Shown here: piece after piece, positions 41,889 to 53,520 of the stretch | Numbering within the stretch: position 1 is the first letter of the stretch | Layout of the letters: every line of letters begins with the position of its first letter | From: Phytophthora quininea | Taxonomy: Eukaryota; Oomycota; Peronosporomycetes; Peronosporales; Peronosporaceae | NCBI GenBank assembly: GCA_011947345.1 | Contig: JAAVTG010000454.1 | Location: 1-64,000, forward strand | Length of the DNA: 64,000 nt | Direction: 5' to 3' | The notes under the pieces: model-generated | Database searches by the model: none | The model's input: only the letters and a program-made list of their open reading frames with translations | What the model was told of the DNA's origin: nothing | Translations under genes and position numbers: made by a program

Positions 41889-43925
41889 CTAGTCGCACTC
41901 ACCATTGCCGATAAATAGATGTTGGTCGTCGTCTCTGCTTGCAATGCTCTCCAGTCTCGCCCAATGCCTCTTGAAAATCTCCTTGCGCTCTTCCAACCCG
42001 TGTGGGGTGACGTGAAATACTTCCATGACCATATTCAGCTGAGGAACTGGTCGCTCACCGATCCGTTCAACTTCGACCGCATGACTAACCGAGGCACTGT
42101 TAGCCGATAACCACGTGGCAACTCGGCGGGTCACGCAAATCTGCCCACCAGCGCCAACATCCCCGATTTCACTCGCAATAATTTCTGATAGACCTGTGTA
42201 GATGATTTTGCCCGTCACAGAATGGATATTCTTCACCAGCACACCGTCTTCATTCTCCTGGGCGTCATGGACACCCATTCGAACCCGTAGTCCATTGAAT
42301 AAGAGCCGCTTGGTCTTCGTTTTCTTTCGCGCTGTTGCGGGTATCAAATCGTGTAGTTTAGTGGGCCATCGTGCATTTAGCAGCTTCAATTGAACATGAA
42401 TGCAGTACTCGACGGCCTCTTTAATCGTGAAGAAGGCGAGCTGGAAGGCATCACCCACTGTAGTGATCTCGTACCCTCGAAACTGAGCCAGCGACCCGCG
42501 AATAATGTCCTCGTGGATTTCGTTGGCACGCTTCATAAGCTCTCCGTCCTGAAAGCTCCAGAGTCGTGTCGATGACTCGATGTCTGTAAAAACAAACACA
42601 GGATTGACCATCGGGGTAATACCCTGCAGCAGCGTTCATCATAATAGTCTCTGGATCCGACATGTAGAACTCGTGAACATATTCATCGGGCACGTAGCGA
42701 CGGAAGGTACGGAAGAAACATTCTTGACTGCATCCCATGACGACTGTCAACGCAGTTCCCGAGTTGTTAAATAGCAGCGTGCTGATGCCAATGAGCAAGG
42801 TCGGCATCTCCACTTTAAAGTGACTGAAGAGCAGAATCAGCGAGATGATTTGGTACTGCAAGGCAAAGGAGAGGTAGACGAGCCTAAAATGGCGAGACAG
42901 GAAAATGTTAGCACTTGACTAGGTAAATACGGGGCACTAGTTACGTACATGATGCCTTTTAGCCGCCTGTACAGTGGTGACAAGACGACGACGCCGTCGA
43001 TGGATTCGTACTTCCTTCCCGTCCACTTTAGCCTGATGAGGATGTAAACAACGTAGACCAGTGCGATACCTTGGATCATATTCCCACTGATGAGGATCCG
43101 ATACGACTGGCTGTTAAAGCCTCTGTTGTAGATGGTATAGCTGGACTCGGATACCAAGAAGATCGCGCTGAGAACGTGAATCCATTTGTTGTACCAATCT
43201 GCAGCGTGTCGTTCTCCTGCTGGACCGCGATCCATACTTTTACGAGCAAGTCTCGACAATTCCTTGGTCATTGGTAGCATCCACAGCGAGCAGGTGACCA
43301 GCGCCGTGTCTCCAACGACGGTCGTGAAGGAGAGCAACGGAGACGTCATCTCCGCCGTTTGAGCCATACCGAGCAACCCAAACACGTCGTCGTACTGTTT
43401 GCCCTCCTCCACTTTGTCAACTCGCCAAGAAATGGACATATCCAGGAAGTACACGCCTCGGAAAAGCGACCACAGCCACGTGTAGAAGAAAAAGAAGAAG
43501 AGGATGAAACGTACGGCTGACTTATTCAGGTCCCCATGATGATACAAATTGGCCGCGATGGAGCACGAAGCCATGCTCGACATGAGCAGCGACGTCGCGT
43601 ACAAGATACTCCACTGCCTCATCGTGTGGAAATACGAGCAGATCTTTAACTGAAAAAAACGTGAGCCCCTCAGGTTATGTGTCAAGAAGTGGTCAGGGAA
43701 TACACTCGAAGGGGTGTGACCTCTCTTGGAACAACACCTGCGGGGAACTCGATTGCTTCGAACTGGAGTTGACATTTTGGCTGGGGAAGATTGCTCAACC
43801 GTGGCGACATGCCACACGCGAAAGCTTTTCAACCTATGCGACCCGATATCCATCGGGTCTCTTTGTCTTGAGCCGAGATGTTGAATAGTCGAAACAAAAC
43901 TTTCCATTCCAGTGATAGCACGCAA
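41889..43925 (-). CDS. Membrane class III nucleotide cyclase
   Basis: The N-terminal half has several hydrophobic segments (FILFFFFFYTWLWSLFRGVYF; ALVTCSLWMLP; WIHVLSAIFLVSESS; GIALVYVVYILI; then ISLILLF and LLIGISTLLF), suggesting a multi-pass membrane domain. The C-terminal catalytic domain has VFVFTDIESSTRLW (metal-binding Asp), ITTVGDAFQLAF (second Asp) and RVRMGVHDA. It probably makes cAMP or cGMP on the cytoplasmic side; I cannot assign base specificity. An intron is likely at 42884-42944. A frame change near 42630 separates the linker from the catalytic domain. The 5' end beyond 43925 is uncertain. Confidence 0.75.
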
Positions 43926-43991
43926 GGATCCATGTCCGATAGTAGTCAGCTGACCGTGCCAGGATCAACTCCATGACAAAATCGCACTAAG

Positions 43992-46900
43992 TTACTGGGC
44001 AGCGCCATGGTCTCGCTTTTTATTAGGCATCTTCAAACCCATGTAGTTTGTGCGGGTCCCAACGTCTGCCGGGATTGTATCGGTCACACCATCGTCTCCA
44101 TCATATCCATCGTCGTAATCTGCCTCACTAGCCTCCTCCTCTTCTTCGGACGCACTTTCCTCTGTGATAGTTGCTTTTTGCACTGCTCCAGCGGAGTGTG
44201 CTCCATTACTTCGATTTCGAGGCGATGAAGCAGGGCTGGACGTTGGCGACGGTGCTTGGGCGTGGCTCCGCTGCGAATTAATGGCACAGGCGAAAGCCTC
44301 CAAGCGGTCTTTCACGAGCGCCTGGTCCACGGCGTCGGCAAGTTGCCCCATCAACGTGTCGTGCTTGTAAAAGTGGTTGATGAGCAACGTCTGCAGACTG
44401 CGCGCGACTTCACCTACAGTGATTGAGTGCGGAGGATAACGGAGGACGCCGATCCGAAGGAGGATCTCCATAAAGTCTGTCAAGTAAAGTTTCTTGTGTC
44501 CCATGGTCGTCATTTCATCCAGTACGACCAGCTTGCAAGCCAGGAACGGGTCCTTGACATCGCGTACACGGAACGAGTCCGAGAAGATCTGGTATTTCTC
44601 TCTAACAGTCAACAGTATCAGTCTCAGAACACTCCAATAGCCCACTATGGAAAACACTTACAACAACATGAGAAACTCCACTAAATGCATGCCCTTCTTC
44701 TCGCCAGGCTTGCAAAACTTGCCCATGTTTGAATCGTACAGCTCTTGCAGCTGTCCGTAGTGGTGAGGATATTAGCCGATTAAAACAAAAAAGAAAGAAT
44801 CTAGCAGCGTACATACCAAGCTAACGTGTTCCGTGAAGATATCGCTAATTTCTTCTGTGTAGAGGAAGCGCGAGCGGAATTCATTCGCGTCCTCTGGAGT
44901 CACGGGCAAAATATTGTCTTGCATCAATCTGTCGAGGGCCTTGGCGGGTGTATCGCAAACGTTAGCTAGACATAGAAACAGAGGTCAGCGATAGCTCCTT
45001 CTCATGTCCAGGTAAGGCACATACTTCGGAAATATTTGTTGATAGCGATGCGAATAATACACTCCAAAAATTCAAACCGCGTGAGGCTGCGGTCCGGGTT
45101 GTCCTTTTCCTTCGCTTCTTGTGTGAGCTCGAGATTAGCCGCCACAAAAACGTTTTCTAGGTCGGGCAACGAACAGTACTCCGACGTCTCATCCAAAATC
45201 CTCGCTTCCGAAAGGAACTCGGCGTAGCCCGACCAGGGTACGCACGTAATATCATTTTGGAGCTGTATGGCCCCGGCCGCCGTGAGTGACGGCAACGGGG
45301 CCAGGTTCATCAGTACGCTATGACCGCAATAACGCCGGTAAGCATTGCACACGGTGCGGTACCAGCGCGTGATACTCATTTCTACTTCTCGCCGACGGAT
45401 AGGGTCTTTCACAAAGCGGTCAACTTTGCACTGTCGCCAGTCCGCAGCGCACGCTTTCGAAATGAATCCGTCCGTGTCCACGAAATTGCGGCACTCCGAC
45501 TCGCGCTTCCGCCGAGCAAAGACACTCTTGTTAATATCCCATTTCCCGCGCCGATCGTTGTTTTTGCCTGTGCTTCGAGGCACTAGTGTGTTACACGGGT
45601 CCCGCCCTCCTCTCTGGGTGTGCCGTATCACGTTTAATCGCTCTAAATTGCCAAAGACATCGTCTTGCGTCGCCGTCTGTGGCGCATCCTCGTCATTTTC
45701 ATCGGCACTGTCTAACCCCGGCGAGTCCCTTGGTACTCGACGTTTTCGATGCACAGGACGGTTTGGTCGCGACGTCACGTAGTGATAGCTCACGTTACGC
45801 CCGCTTCCTGGGTCTGCATTGGTATCAGCCACGGTGAAGAAATAGAGCGTGGCTCCAGGGGGAATCACTCGGACAGCACTGAACGAGACGCCTCCGTCGA
45901 CATCTCCATCGCGACGCTCCATGGGAACACCTTTCCAGTCGTCAACAGACAGATGCAGCCGCACTACCATGGACGAAGTAATGTCAAAGCGGTCAGCAGT
46001 CCCGGCATACGGACCTTGTCCAGGCGTTGGTGCCCACGTAAAGCGATGCTCTGACCACTGGCCGCAGTACCAACACGACGAGTCCACAATAGGGACAAGA
46101 TGCGCTGGAAACACACCAGACCCAGCGTCGTTATGCACTTCTTCGAAGACAGCAATCGAGTAGAGTTTGTGTTGATCTCTCAGTCGGCGGGACCCGCCAC
46201 CTTCATCCTGAGCTTGCACCTTAGGGATGAGGAATCCTCGCGAGTCCATGACGGCGCAGTTGCCGCTCATGTGTAACCCGACCAGTGTCTGGTTGCTCTC
46301 GAGCTGTTTCGCTAGCAGAATGCAGTCGTCGACGTCGAGTCGGTTGCTTGACAGGTCCAAGTGTGCGAGCACCTTGTTGTTTGCCAACGAGTCAGCTAGC
46401 GCAGTCACCACGGCACGAGGCCACAGAGTATTTGCAGCGCTATTGCTACTGCCGGCAGTCGAGCCTGGGCCGGACGAGCTGAGAGCGTTCCAGGATAAGT
46501 CGCATACACGCAGTGAGGCGTGGAATTTGAATGCCTCGACAATTTTGAAAGCACCGACACCACGCAGTTGGTTCCAAGCGAGATAGAGCTCCTCAACCCG
46601 GGCGTTCTCTTCAAGAAAGCGCGCGATGGCCAGCATGCCAGGCGTCCCGAAGCGGTTTTCTGAAAGGTGGAGCCTCACGACGGTCTGGTTCGGAGTAAGA
46701 GCCTCACAGAGCTGCTGCACTTCCCGGTCTCGTAGGCCTGTGTGGGACAGGTTGAGCGACGTGAGCGTGCGGGATCGCCGCATCAGCTCCGATAGCGCCT
46801 TGGAGGACGCCGTCGCCAGCGCATTGTGCGACAGGTTCAGCTGCTGCAGTCCCGTCGTCCCTTGTCCATTAGAAGCCGCAGTCGTCGCTGCAGTGATTAA

Positions 46901-47644
46901 TTTGGCGGCAATGACATCGCCAATCCTATTGTGCGAGAGATTGAGGGACTCGACGCCGGGGATCAAGGCGAAGCCGTCTCCGAAAGCTCCAGCGTAGGCA
47001 TTCCCCATCCGGTAGCTGCTGAGATTCACTTCCTGGGTGGTGCTGCCGCTGGCGTACGACGTCGTCTTGTCCACAACTCTCCGCCGTACGATACCCAGCG
47101 GCTCAGGACACAGCTGCAGGCTGCGCACTGCAGAGAGATACGATCTGCGGGCCGACTTGGGTCTTCCTCCTGCACTAGAAGAGCCTGGATCCTGCGTCGT
47201 GGGTGTCGAGGGCAGCACGTTGTTGTTGTGCACAGTCTCCTGTCTGTGGAAGGAGCTCCAGAATTGCTGCATGGCCTCCGGGCCCACGTAGTTGGCGGCT
47301 GCGGGCGGGTCCATGTCCCCACTGTCTGCGTAGTCGCTCGATGGAGGCAGCGTCTCCAATGGCGACGGTGGCCGCAGTTGTTCATGGTGGCGTCGAGATC
47401 GGCGTCTCGCAGGCAGCAGCGCCGTCAGGAACGTCTTGGATCCGCTAGACTCGTGCGAACTCGACGGTGGTCGCGGCTTAAGTTTGGCCGGCGGCGTCCG
47501 CGCCGTCTCGCTTGCCGCGGGACGTGTCTCCTCTTCTTTGAGCACTGCTCGAGCGGCTGCACGCACCGTGGTGGGCGTCGGCACTGTCACCTCCTCGGCG
47601 GACGAACGACGCGAGCGCGGTGCCGAGCGGCCGTGCTTCATCAT
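43992..47644 (-). CDS. Large LRR (RNI-type) protein, five-part architecture, intact
   Basis: Four exons join in one frame: 47644-45025, 44965-44817, 44750-44662 and 44601-43992, giving 1155 residues. The N-terminus is disordered and basic. A block of ribonuclease-inhibitor-like leucine-rich repeats follows (ESLNLSHNRIGD, LQQLNLSHNALA, VRLHLSENRFG, LAHLDLSSNRLDV). A central domain has Cys pairs (CWYCGQW). A conserved-looking helical C-terminal domain contains CIIRIAINKYF and a NEFRSRFLYTEEI stretch, and the tail is Ser/acidic. RNI-LRR proteins of this sort are common in flagellated protists and often ciliary, but I have no specific assignment. The intact splice structure supports a real gene. 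Confidence 0.75.
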
Positions 47645-47855
47645 GGCGAGCTTCCTATATATACATAGCTAACACCTTCAGGCGTCTCCAGACGGAGGTT
47701 GCGGTCTCCAGGCGTATCTGATTCGACACCACGTGGTGGAGATGACCATCAACATGGACTCGAACAGCAGAAATCTGCAGGGTCTGCTGGCGAGCGCGAA
47801 CGAAAGCGCAAGTTCTGGGCGGTGGTGGGATGAACTCTGCGACCACGATGTTGCA

Positions 47856-47874
47856 GACTCACTTTCCAATTCTC
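47856..47874 (+). promoter_or_regulatory. Oomycete-type initiator for DUF1996 gene
   Basis: ACTCACTTTCCAATTCTC resembles the oomycete Inr and lies 10 bases before the ATG at 47884. This rules against the upstream Met at 47830, since transcription would start after it. Confidence 0.55.
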
Positions 47875-47883
47875 TTCCTACGC

Positions 47884-48849
47884 ATGAAGTTCTCAACGTC
47901 TACACTGCTGCTTGCTACCGTCATTCCAGCAGTCCACGGCATGTTCCGGTTCGACTGCTTCAACAACCTCGTGGTGGAGCGAGCCGATCCGATCGTGACT
48001 TTCGGCGAGCCGTCGGGTCATGTTCACGCCGTCAGCGGCGGCAACGGCTTCAGCAAGACGGCCGACGGCAAGGCCATGAAGGCGTCGACCTGCACGTCCT
48101 GCCCCATCGGCGTCGACTTGAGCGCCTACTGGGTCCCGCAGCTCTACGTGAAATTCAAGAACGGCACAGGTTTCGGTCTCGTCGAGAGCCACCAGACCGT
48201 CTACTACGAGCCTCGTCCTAACAAGGGCGAGAAGGTTATCGCGTTCCCCGACGGTCTCAAGATGGTGGCAGGCAACCCGAAGCTCCGAAATGGAAGCGAC
48301 TCCATCCAGCAGCGAGCGATCACGTGGGTCTGCCTGGACTACAACAACCCGCACCCGGAGCAGCAAGGCATCCCGAATTTCAAGTGCCCCAACGGTTTGC
48401 GCGGCCAGGTGAACTTCCCAATGTGCTGGGACGGCAAGAACCTCGACTCGGACGACCACAGGTCGCACGTGGCGTACGCCACGGGGCTGGATGGCGGCGA
48501 TTGCCCTGCAGGTTGGAAGAAGATGGTCAAGATCTTCTACGAGGCCTTCTACAACGTCGCGCAGTACGACAACGAATGGGACGGCGACCAGCACCCGTTT
48601 GTGCTGGCGAACGGAGATCGCACCGGGTTTGGCTTCCACGGCGACTTCCTCAACGGCTGGAACGTCGACGTGCTCCAAGCGGCGGTGGACCAGTGCACCG
48701 ACAAGAACTACTTCAACTCTGGCGAATGCCCACCGCTGGCTGCATCGTTCAAGAACAAAGCTCCTGAGGAACGGTGCACCGTCGAGCCACAGGTGGTGGA
48801 GGATGTCACGGTCGTGTCGAAGTTGCCCGGAAACAACCCGGTTAAATAG
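47884..48849 (+). CDS. Secreted DUF1996 protein
   Basis: 321 residues. A signal peptide (MKFSTSTLLLATVIPAVHG) precedes a full DUF1996 domain: MFRFDCFNNLVVERADPI, HVHAVSGGNGF, NFPMCWDGKNLDSDDHRSHV and a late HGDFLNGWN motif. DUF1996 is widespread in fungi, often with WSC domains, and its activity is unknown. The conserved His/Asp-rich blocks suggest a metal- or carbohydrate-related role, but that is inference. The start is fixed by the adjacent initiator-like motif. The frame is intact with no intron. Confidence 0.88.
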   Translation: MKFSTSTLLLATVIPAVHGMFRFDCFNNLVVERADPIVTFGEPSGHVHAVSGGNGFSKTADGKAMKASTCTSCPIGVDLSAYWVPQLYVKFKNGTGFGLVESHQTVYYEPRPNKGEKVIAFPDGLKMVAGNPKLRNGSDSIQQRAITWVCLDYNNPHPEQQGIPNFKCPNGLRGQVNFPMCWDGKNLDSDDHRSHVAYATGLDGGDCPAGWKKMVKIFYEAFYNVAQYDNEWDGDQHPFVLANGDRTGFGFHGDFLNGWNVDVLQAAVDQCTDKNYFNSGECPPLAASFKNKAPEERCTVEPQVVEDVTVVSKLPGNNPVK

Positions 48850-49045
48850 GGATGACTGGGAAGAAGCTGACAATGTTTTAAGTGTCGTCTGCAGTTTAGT
48901 GTTGTCAATGAAGTACATGTTGGACCTTGCTCACACATCATCGATCGTCTTGTTCATCATCGCTACGCAAACCTCGTTGAAGCGTGCCAATCAAGCCTCC
49001 TCTTCTGTCCTCGTCAGGGGGTCTTGACGCACTTGACCGTCGACA

Positions 49046-49060
49046 CCACTTCTCAATTCG
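49046..49060 (+). promoter_or_regulatory. Oomycete-type initiator for MDR gene 1
   Basis: ACCACTTCTCAATTC, about 20 bases upstream of the ATG at 49081, resembles the oomycete Inr. Confidence 0.45.
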
Positions 49061-49080
49061 CCAGACAACCGACAAAGCCC

Positions 49081-50204
49081 ATGCCGTCCTACCGACGCAT
49101 TCAAGTGCACACGTACTCGACCGACTTCCGCGAGGCCACGGAGGTTGTGGAAGAACCGGAACTGCCGACTCCGTCTCCTGGCAACGTGGTGGTGAAGAAC
49201 CGCTACCTCGGAATCAATGCGACGGACGTCAACATCACCAACGGCGGCTACGGACGCACCACTCTCCCAGTCAAGTGCGGACTCGAAGCAGGTGGGCAGG
49301 ATGTTGTTGCATCCATCCTTTCACAGCGCCACTCACAATAATCTTGATACAGCTGGGATCGTGGTGTCCGTCGGTGACGGTGTTGAGGATGTCAAAGTCG
49401 GTGATGCTGTCGCCTACCAATGTACGTCTTCGGTCATTCTTAGTGACTTGCACGGATATTCATCGCTTGATTCCTACCTGAACAGCACTGGGAGCTTTTG
49501 CCGAGTACTTTGAAGTGCCGGTCACGAAGGTGATCAAGTCGTCGGAGTTATCTCCGGCGCTTGTTCCGCTGACGGTCTGCGGCGTCTCCGCTTCGCTTGC
49601 TCTTGAGAAGGCAGGCGAGATGAAGTCCAACGAGACCGTCTTCGTCTCTGCAGCCGCCGGCGCCACCGGCCAATTCGTCGTGCAGCTCGCCAAGCTCGCC
49701 GGCAATCACGTCATCGGCGCCTGCAGCTCCGACGAGAAGGTCGCATACCTCAAGTCTCTGGGTGTGGACCGCCCCATCAACTACAAGAAGGAGGACCTGA
49801 ACGCCGTGCTCAAGAGCGAGTACCCGAACGGCATCGACCTGGCGTTCGAGAGCGTGGGCGGCGAGCTGTTCAAGGCCGTGCTGGACAACATCGCCATCTT
49901 CGGCCGCATCATCGTGTTTGGCAACGTGTCGCACTACCACGGCGACTCGGGACCGGAGCCGCAGTACGGGTATGTGCAGAACCGGAAGATGCAGCTCCGG
50001 TCCGCTTCGCTGCGTGGATTCCAACGCCGTCACCACCCTAAGGACGAGCCGATCCACCTCCAACGTCTGCTGAAGCTTGTCCAAGAAGGAAAACTGAAAG
50101 CCACACTAGACCCGACGGAATTCCACGGGTTTGAAAGCATCCCCGACGCCCTTGAGAGACTCTACGCCCAGAAGAACATCGGCAAGATGGTCATTCGTCT
50201 GTAG
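49081..50204 (+). CDS. Quinone-oxidoreductase-like MDR protein 1
   Basis: Three exons (49081-49291, 49353-49421, 49486-50204) give 332 residues with clean GT-AG introns. Medium-chain NAD(P)H reductase of the zeta-crystallin type, without structural zinc. An N-terminal GroES-like fold (NVVVKNRYLGINATDVNIT) is followed by the Rossmann segment VSAAAGATGQFVVQLAKL. It ends KNIGKMVIRL. Likely reduces quinones or enones with NADPH. Tandem with 50377-51508, sharing all intron positions. A central 400-bp tract is nearly identical between them. Confidence 0.88.
49612..50023 (+). repeat. Gene-conversion tract, MDR gene 1 side
   Basis: About 410 bases nearly identical to 50916-51327; I saw one difference (AAT versus AAC near 49713). 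Flanking coding sequence on both sides is clearly more divergent. Confidence 0.75.
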
Positions 50205-50310
50205 AGCAACGTGAATAGCAGGATCAACATGCTTGTCAATTGATTTCTGATCACCTTGAACCAATCGCGCAGGAAGCATGGCCCACGTCGCAGTATGACG
50301 CAAACTGCCT

Positions 50311-50326
50311 GCTCACTTATCATTTT
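50311..50326 (+). promoter_or_regulatory. Oomycete-type initiator for MDR gene 2
   Basis: GCTCACTTATCATTTT is a very good match to the oomycete Inr, 51 bases upstream of the ATG at 50377. Confidence 0.65.
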
Positions 50327-50376
50327 GCCAGCTGTCCAGCAAGAGCGCCTCGAAGATACCTCCATCGACGGCCAAC

Positions 50377-51508
50377 ATGCCCCCGTTCCGTCGCGTTGAA
50401 GTGCACACGTGGTCGACCGACTTCCGCACCGCTACGAAGATCGTCGAAGACCCGGAGCTGCCGACCCCTGCAGCGGGCAACGTGGTGGTGAAGAACCACT
50501 TCTTAGGCATCAACGCCACGGACATCAACATCACCAACGGCGGCTACGGACGCTCCACTCTCCCCATCAACTGCGGCCTGGAAGGAGGTGACGCCCATAA
50601 CCGTTGAACATATTCGTGAACTGTTGCTGACCCTCATCGAGTTGTGCTGGTACAGTTGGAGTCGTAGCTTCAGTCGGCGATGGAGTAACCACCGTCCAAG
50701 TCGGCGACAACGTCGTCTACCAGCGTACGTCGGCATATCCTAATAAGCCGCTCCGGCTTCATCATTAACTATGTGACGTACTTGCGCAGACCTGGGGGCT
50801 TTCGCTGAGTACACTCAAGTTCCGGTCGAGAAGATCACCAAGACGCCCGAACTGTCTCCGGCTGTCATTCCGCTGACGGTCTGCGGCGTCTCCGCTTCAC
50901 TCGCTCTCGAGAAAGCAGGCGAGATGAAGTCCAACGAGACCGTCTTCGTCTCTGCAGCCGCCGGCGCCACCGGCCAATTCGTCGTGCAGCTCGCCAAGCT
51001 CGCCGGCAACCACGTCATCGGCGCCTGCAGCTCCGACGAGAAGGTCGCATACCTCAAGTCTCTGGGTGTGGACCGCCCCATCAACTACAAGAAGGAGGAC
51101 CTGAACGCCGTGCTCAAGAGCGAGTACCCGAACGGCATCGACCTGGCGTTCGAGAGCGTGGGCGGCGAGCTGTTCAAGGCCGTGCTGGACAACATCGCCA
51201 TCTTCGGCCGCATCATCGTGTTTGGCAACGTGTCGCACTACCACGGCGACTCGGGACCGGAGCCGCAGTACGGGTATGTGCAGAACCGGAAGATGCAGCT
51301 CCGGTCCGCTTCGCTGCGTGGGTTTCTGCTGTTCCACCACGCAAAAGAAATCCCGAAGCACTTGCAGCGTCTGTTGACGTTGATCAAGGACGGCAAACTC
51401 AAGGCCGGGATCGACCCGACCGAGTTCCGCGGCCTCAAGAGTATCCCCGAGGCGCTTGATCGACTCTACGCCCAGCAGAACATCGGCAAGATGGTCATCC
51501 GCCTCTAA
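50377..51508 (+). CDS. Quinone-oxidoreductase-like MDR protein 2
   Basis: Exons 50377-50587, 50656-50724 and 50790-51508 give 332 residues. Exon lengths are identical to MDR gene 1 (211, 69 and 719 bases), proving tandem duplication. It has the same GroES-like and Rossmann segments and the same ending. The two proteins differ mainly in the first 100 residues and in the segment after GYVQNRKMQLRSASLRG, while the middle is nearly identical. The substrate is unknown and may differ through the N-terminal half. Confidence 0.88.
50916..51327 (+). repeat. Gene-conversion tract, MDR gene 2 side
   Basis: Partner of 49612-50023. Identity stops abruptly after GCTTCGCTGCGTGG. Confidence 0.75.
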
Positions 51509-51661
51509 AGTGGAAGGTGTCCTTCTAGCCGAAATCCAGTGGGGCTGGAACGGATTGCTGTTTGGGTTCGATGTGTCTGCTGAGCAGACAACGGACACCC
51601 ATACCAGTAAAATACATGGCGCTTGGTGTCCCTGACCTCATTGTTCCAAGTGTGTCTGAAG

Positions 51662-53476
51662 ATGCAAAAGACCTTGTCAGTGGGGATCTGTTGCTTGGGC
51701 GCAGGTATCGTCGGCCGACTCGCGGCAGGGGTCGACTTGCTCGCGACCAGCTACTTCACGGACGAGAGCTGCCAGCGCACGCCGCAGGTCCTAACCATGG
51801 ACTTCACGTACGATACCGGCGCTGCAGCAGCCTACGTGGCGCCCAGCACCATCCTCGAGTCGTCCGGGATCCTCACTCGTCGACTGCTGACCATTTCGAC
51901 CTGCGTCGGCGATTCCAACTGCACCGCCGAGAGCTACGGAGGCAACACGTACTACCGCACGAGCGAGTGCATCACAGACCCGTACACGTATGCGGTGCAG
52001 GTCTTCAACGACAGTAGTGGTGGCATGCTTCAGCCGTTCTTGATGGTCGAGACGTACACGGGTGGCGACTGCGCGACTCTCAGTACCATCAACGCCACCG
52101 CCACCGCCAATGGCTGCCAGTTCGCCTCGGAGAACTCGTCGTCCAGCGCGACGCTCTTCTCCAACGGCTCGGCGCTGTATCAGCTGTATGACAACGGAGC
52201 CTGCGGTGGCGAAGCCACTCGGTATTTCGTCGACCAGGCAACACTGCTGAACCATACGTGCTTTCGAGGCACCGCCAAGTTCTACACCAACTACGACGCC
52301 ACCGCCAACAAGAGCAGTGGCTCAAGTGGCAGCATTGGGAGCACTGGCAGCAGTTCAACTGGAGAGATATCTACTCCAGCACCCACAGTTTCATCATCAA
52401 GCTCTGGCATCGGCACTGGGGCTCTCGTCGGGGTCATCGTTGGTTCGCTAGCGCTGTTAGTTTTCGTGGTGTTTGCTGTATGGCGACGACGAAGCAGCTC
52501 AGGGAAGGAGGAAGATGTGTATCGCGTAGCCACACAAGGCAGAAGCACAGTATCGACAAGGCCCAACACGCTGGAAGCGGCACCACACGGGCTCGAAGGA
52601 TTGTGGGACGATGAAGTGATCACCACCGCTCGAATCCCAAGGGAGAAGGTGGTCGTCGAGCACCGCATCAATCGCGGAGCTTACGGAGAGGTCTTCGCTG
52701 GCGCATACAACGGCAAGTTGGTGGCGATCAAAATGCTGTTGACTGAGAACCGCAAGAGCATTCGACACGTCAACGAGTTCTTGGCAGAAGTGAAGCGGAC
52801 GGCGACGCTGGATCACCCACGCATCGTTGGTTTGATCGGTGTTGCCTGGGACTCGCTGACGGATTTGTGTGCCGTCTTGGAGTACATGGACGGCGGCGAT
52901 TTGAGAGTTCTGCTGGACAAACTGCAAGCTCAGGGCCATCGCCCAGGCTTCGACCGCGCCAAAGTCAAGATCGCGCTGCATGTTGCGCACGCGCTTGCGT
53001 ACTTGCACTCGTTGGAGCGGCCGATCATCCACCGCGACTTGAAGTCCAAGAACATTCTGCTCAACGAGGACCTGGACGCCAAAGTCACCGACTTTGGCAT
53101 CTCTCGGGAGCGGATCGCCGAAACGATGACGGCAGGTATTGGCACGTCGCTGTGGATGTCGCCCGAGGTCTTGCTGGGCGAAAAATACGACGACAAGGCC
53201 GACATGTTCTCGTTCGGCGTCGTGCTGTCCGAGCTGGACACTCATCGACTGCCGTACGCGAGCGCGACAAAGACGCAGTTATCAGAGACCGTGGTGCTGC
53301 AGTTGGTGGCGTCTGGGAAGCTACAGGTCGAGTTTTCGCCCTACGCTCTAACGTCGCTGGTGGAGTTGGGACGAGCGTGCACTTTCCTGGATAGTCAAGC
53401 CCGTCCGACGGCGGCTGAAGCGCTGTACAAGCTGCATACGATACTGTCCCAAGAGTTTGGTGGGAGACGGCGGTAG
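51662..53476 (+). CDS. Receptor-like TKL kinase
   Basis: About 604 residues, intact. A leader (MQKTLSVGICCLGAGIVG) is followed by a Cys-containing ectodomain of roughly 200 residues rich in Thr/Ser with many N-glycosylation sites. A single membrane segment (GALVGVIVGSLALLVFVVFAV) and a basic stop-transfer stretch follow. The kinase domain runs to the C-terminus: glycine loop INRGAYGEV, VAIKML, HRDLKSKNILL, DFGISRE, and SPEVLLGEKYDDKADMFSFG. The HRDLKSKN loop and activation segment fit tyrosine-kinase-like Ser/Thr kinases, an expanded group in oomycetes. The ectodomain family is not one I recognise. An upstream Met at 51623 is possible, but the one at 51662 gives a better leader. Confidence 0.85.
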   Translation: MQKTLSVGICCLGAGIVGRLAAGVDLLATSYFTDESCQRTPQVLTMDFTYDTGAAAAYVAPSTILESSGILTRRLLTISTCVGDSNCTAESYGGNTYYRTSECITDPYTYAVQVFNDSSGGMLQPFLMVETYTGGDCATLSTINATATANGCQFASENSSSSATLFSNGSALYQLYDNGACGGEATRYFVDQATLLNHTCFRGTAKFYTNYDATANKSSGSSGSIGSTGSSSTGEISTPAPTVSSSSSGIGTGALVGVIVGSLALLVFVVFAVWRRRSSSGKEEDVYRVATQGRSTVSTRPNTLEAAPHGLEGLWDDEVITTARIPREKVVVEHRINRGAYGEVFAGAYNGKLVAIKMLLTENRKSIRHVNEFLAEVKRTATLDHPRIVGLIGVAWDSLTDLCAVLEYMDGGDLRVLLDKLQAQGHRPGFDRAKVKIALHVAHALAYLHSLERPIIHRDLKSKNILLNEDLDAKVTDFGISRERIAETMTAGIGTSLWMSPEVLLGEKYDDKADMFSFGVVLSELDTHRLPYASATKTQLSETVVLQLVASGKLQVEFSPYALTSLVELGRACTFLDSQARPTAAEALYKLHTILSQEFGGRRR

Positions 53477-53520
53477 TCGGGAACCAGCCAGCCCCTCAAA
53501 CTGCCAAGCAATCTCTCCGG

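Noticed and set aside
47830..47883. Upstream Met of the DUF1996 gene
   Set aside because: The Met at 47884 gives a clean signal peptide and the initiator-like motif lies between the two starts.
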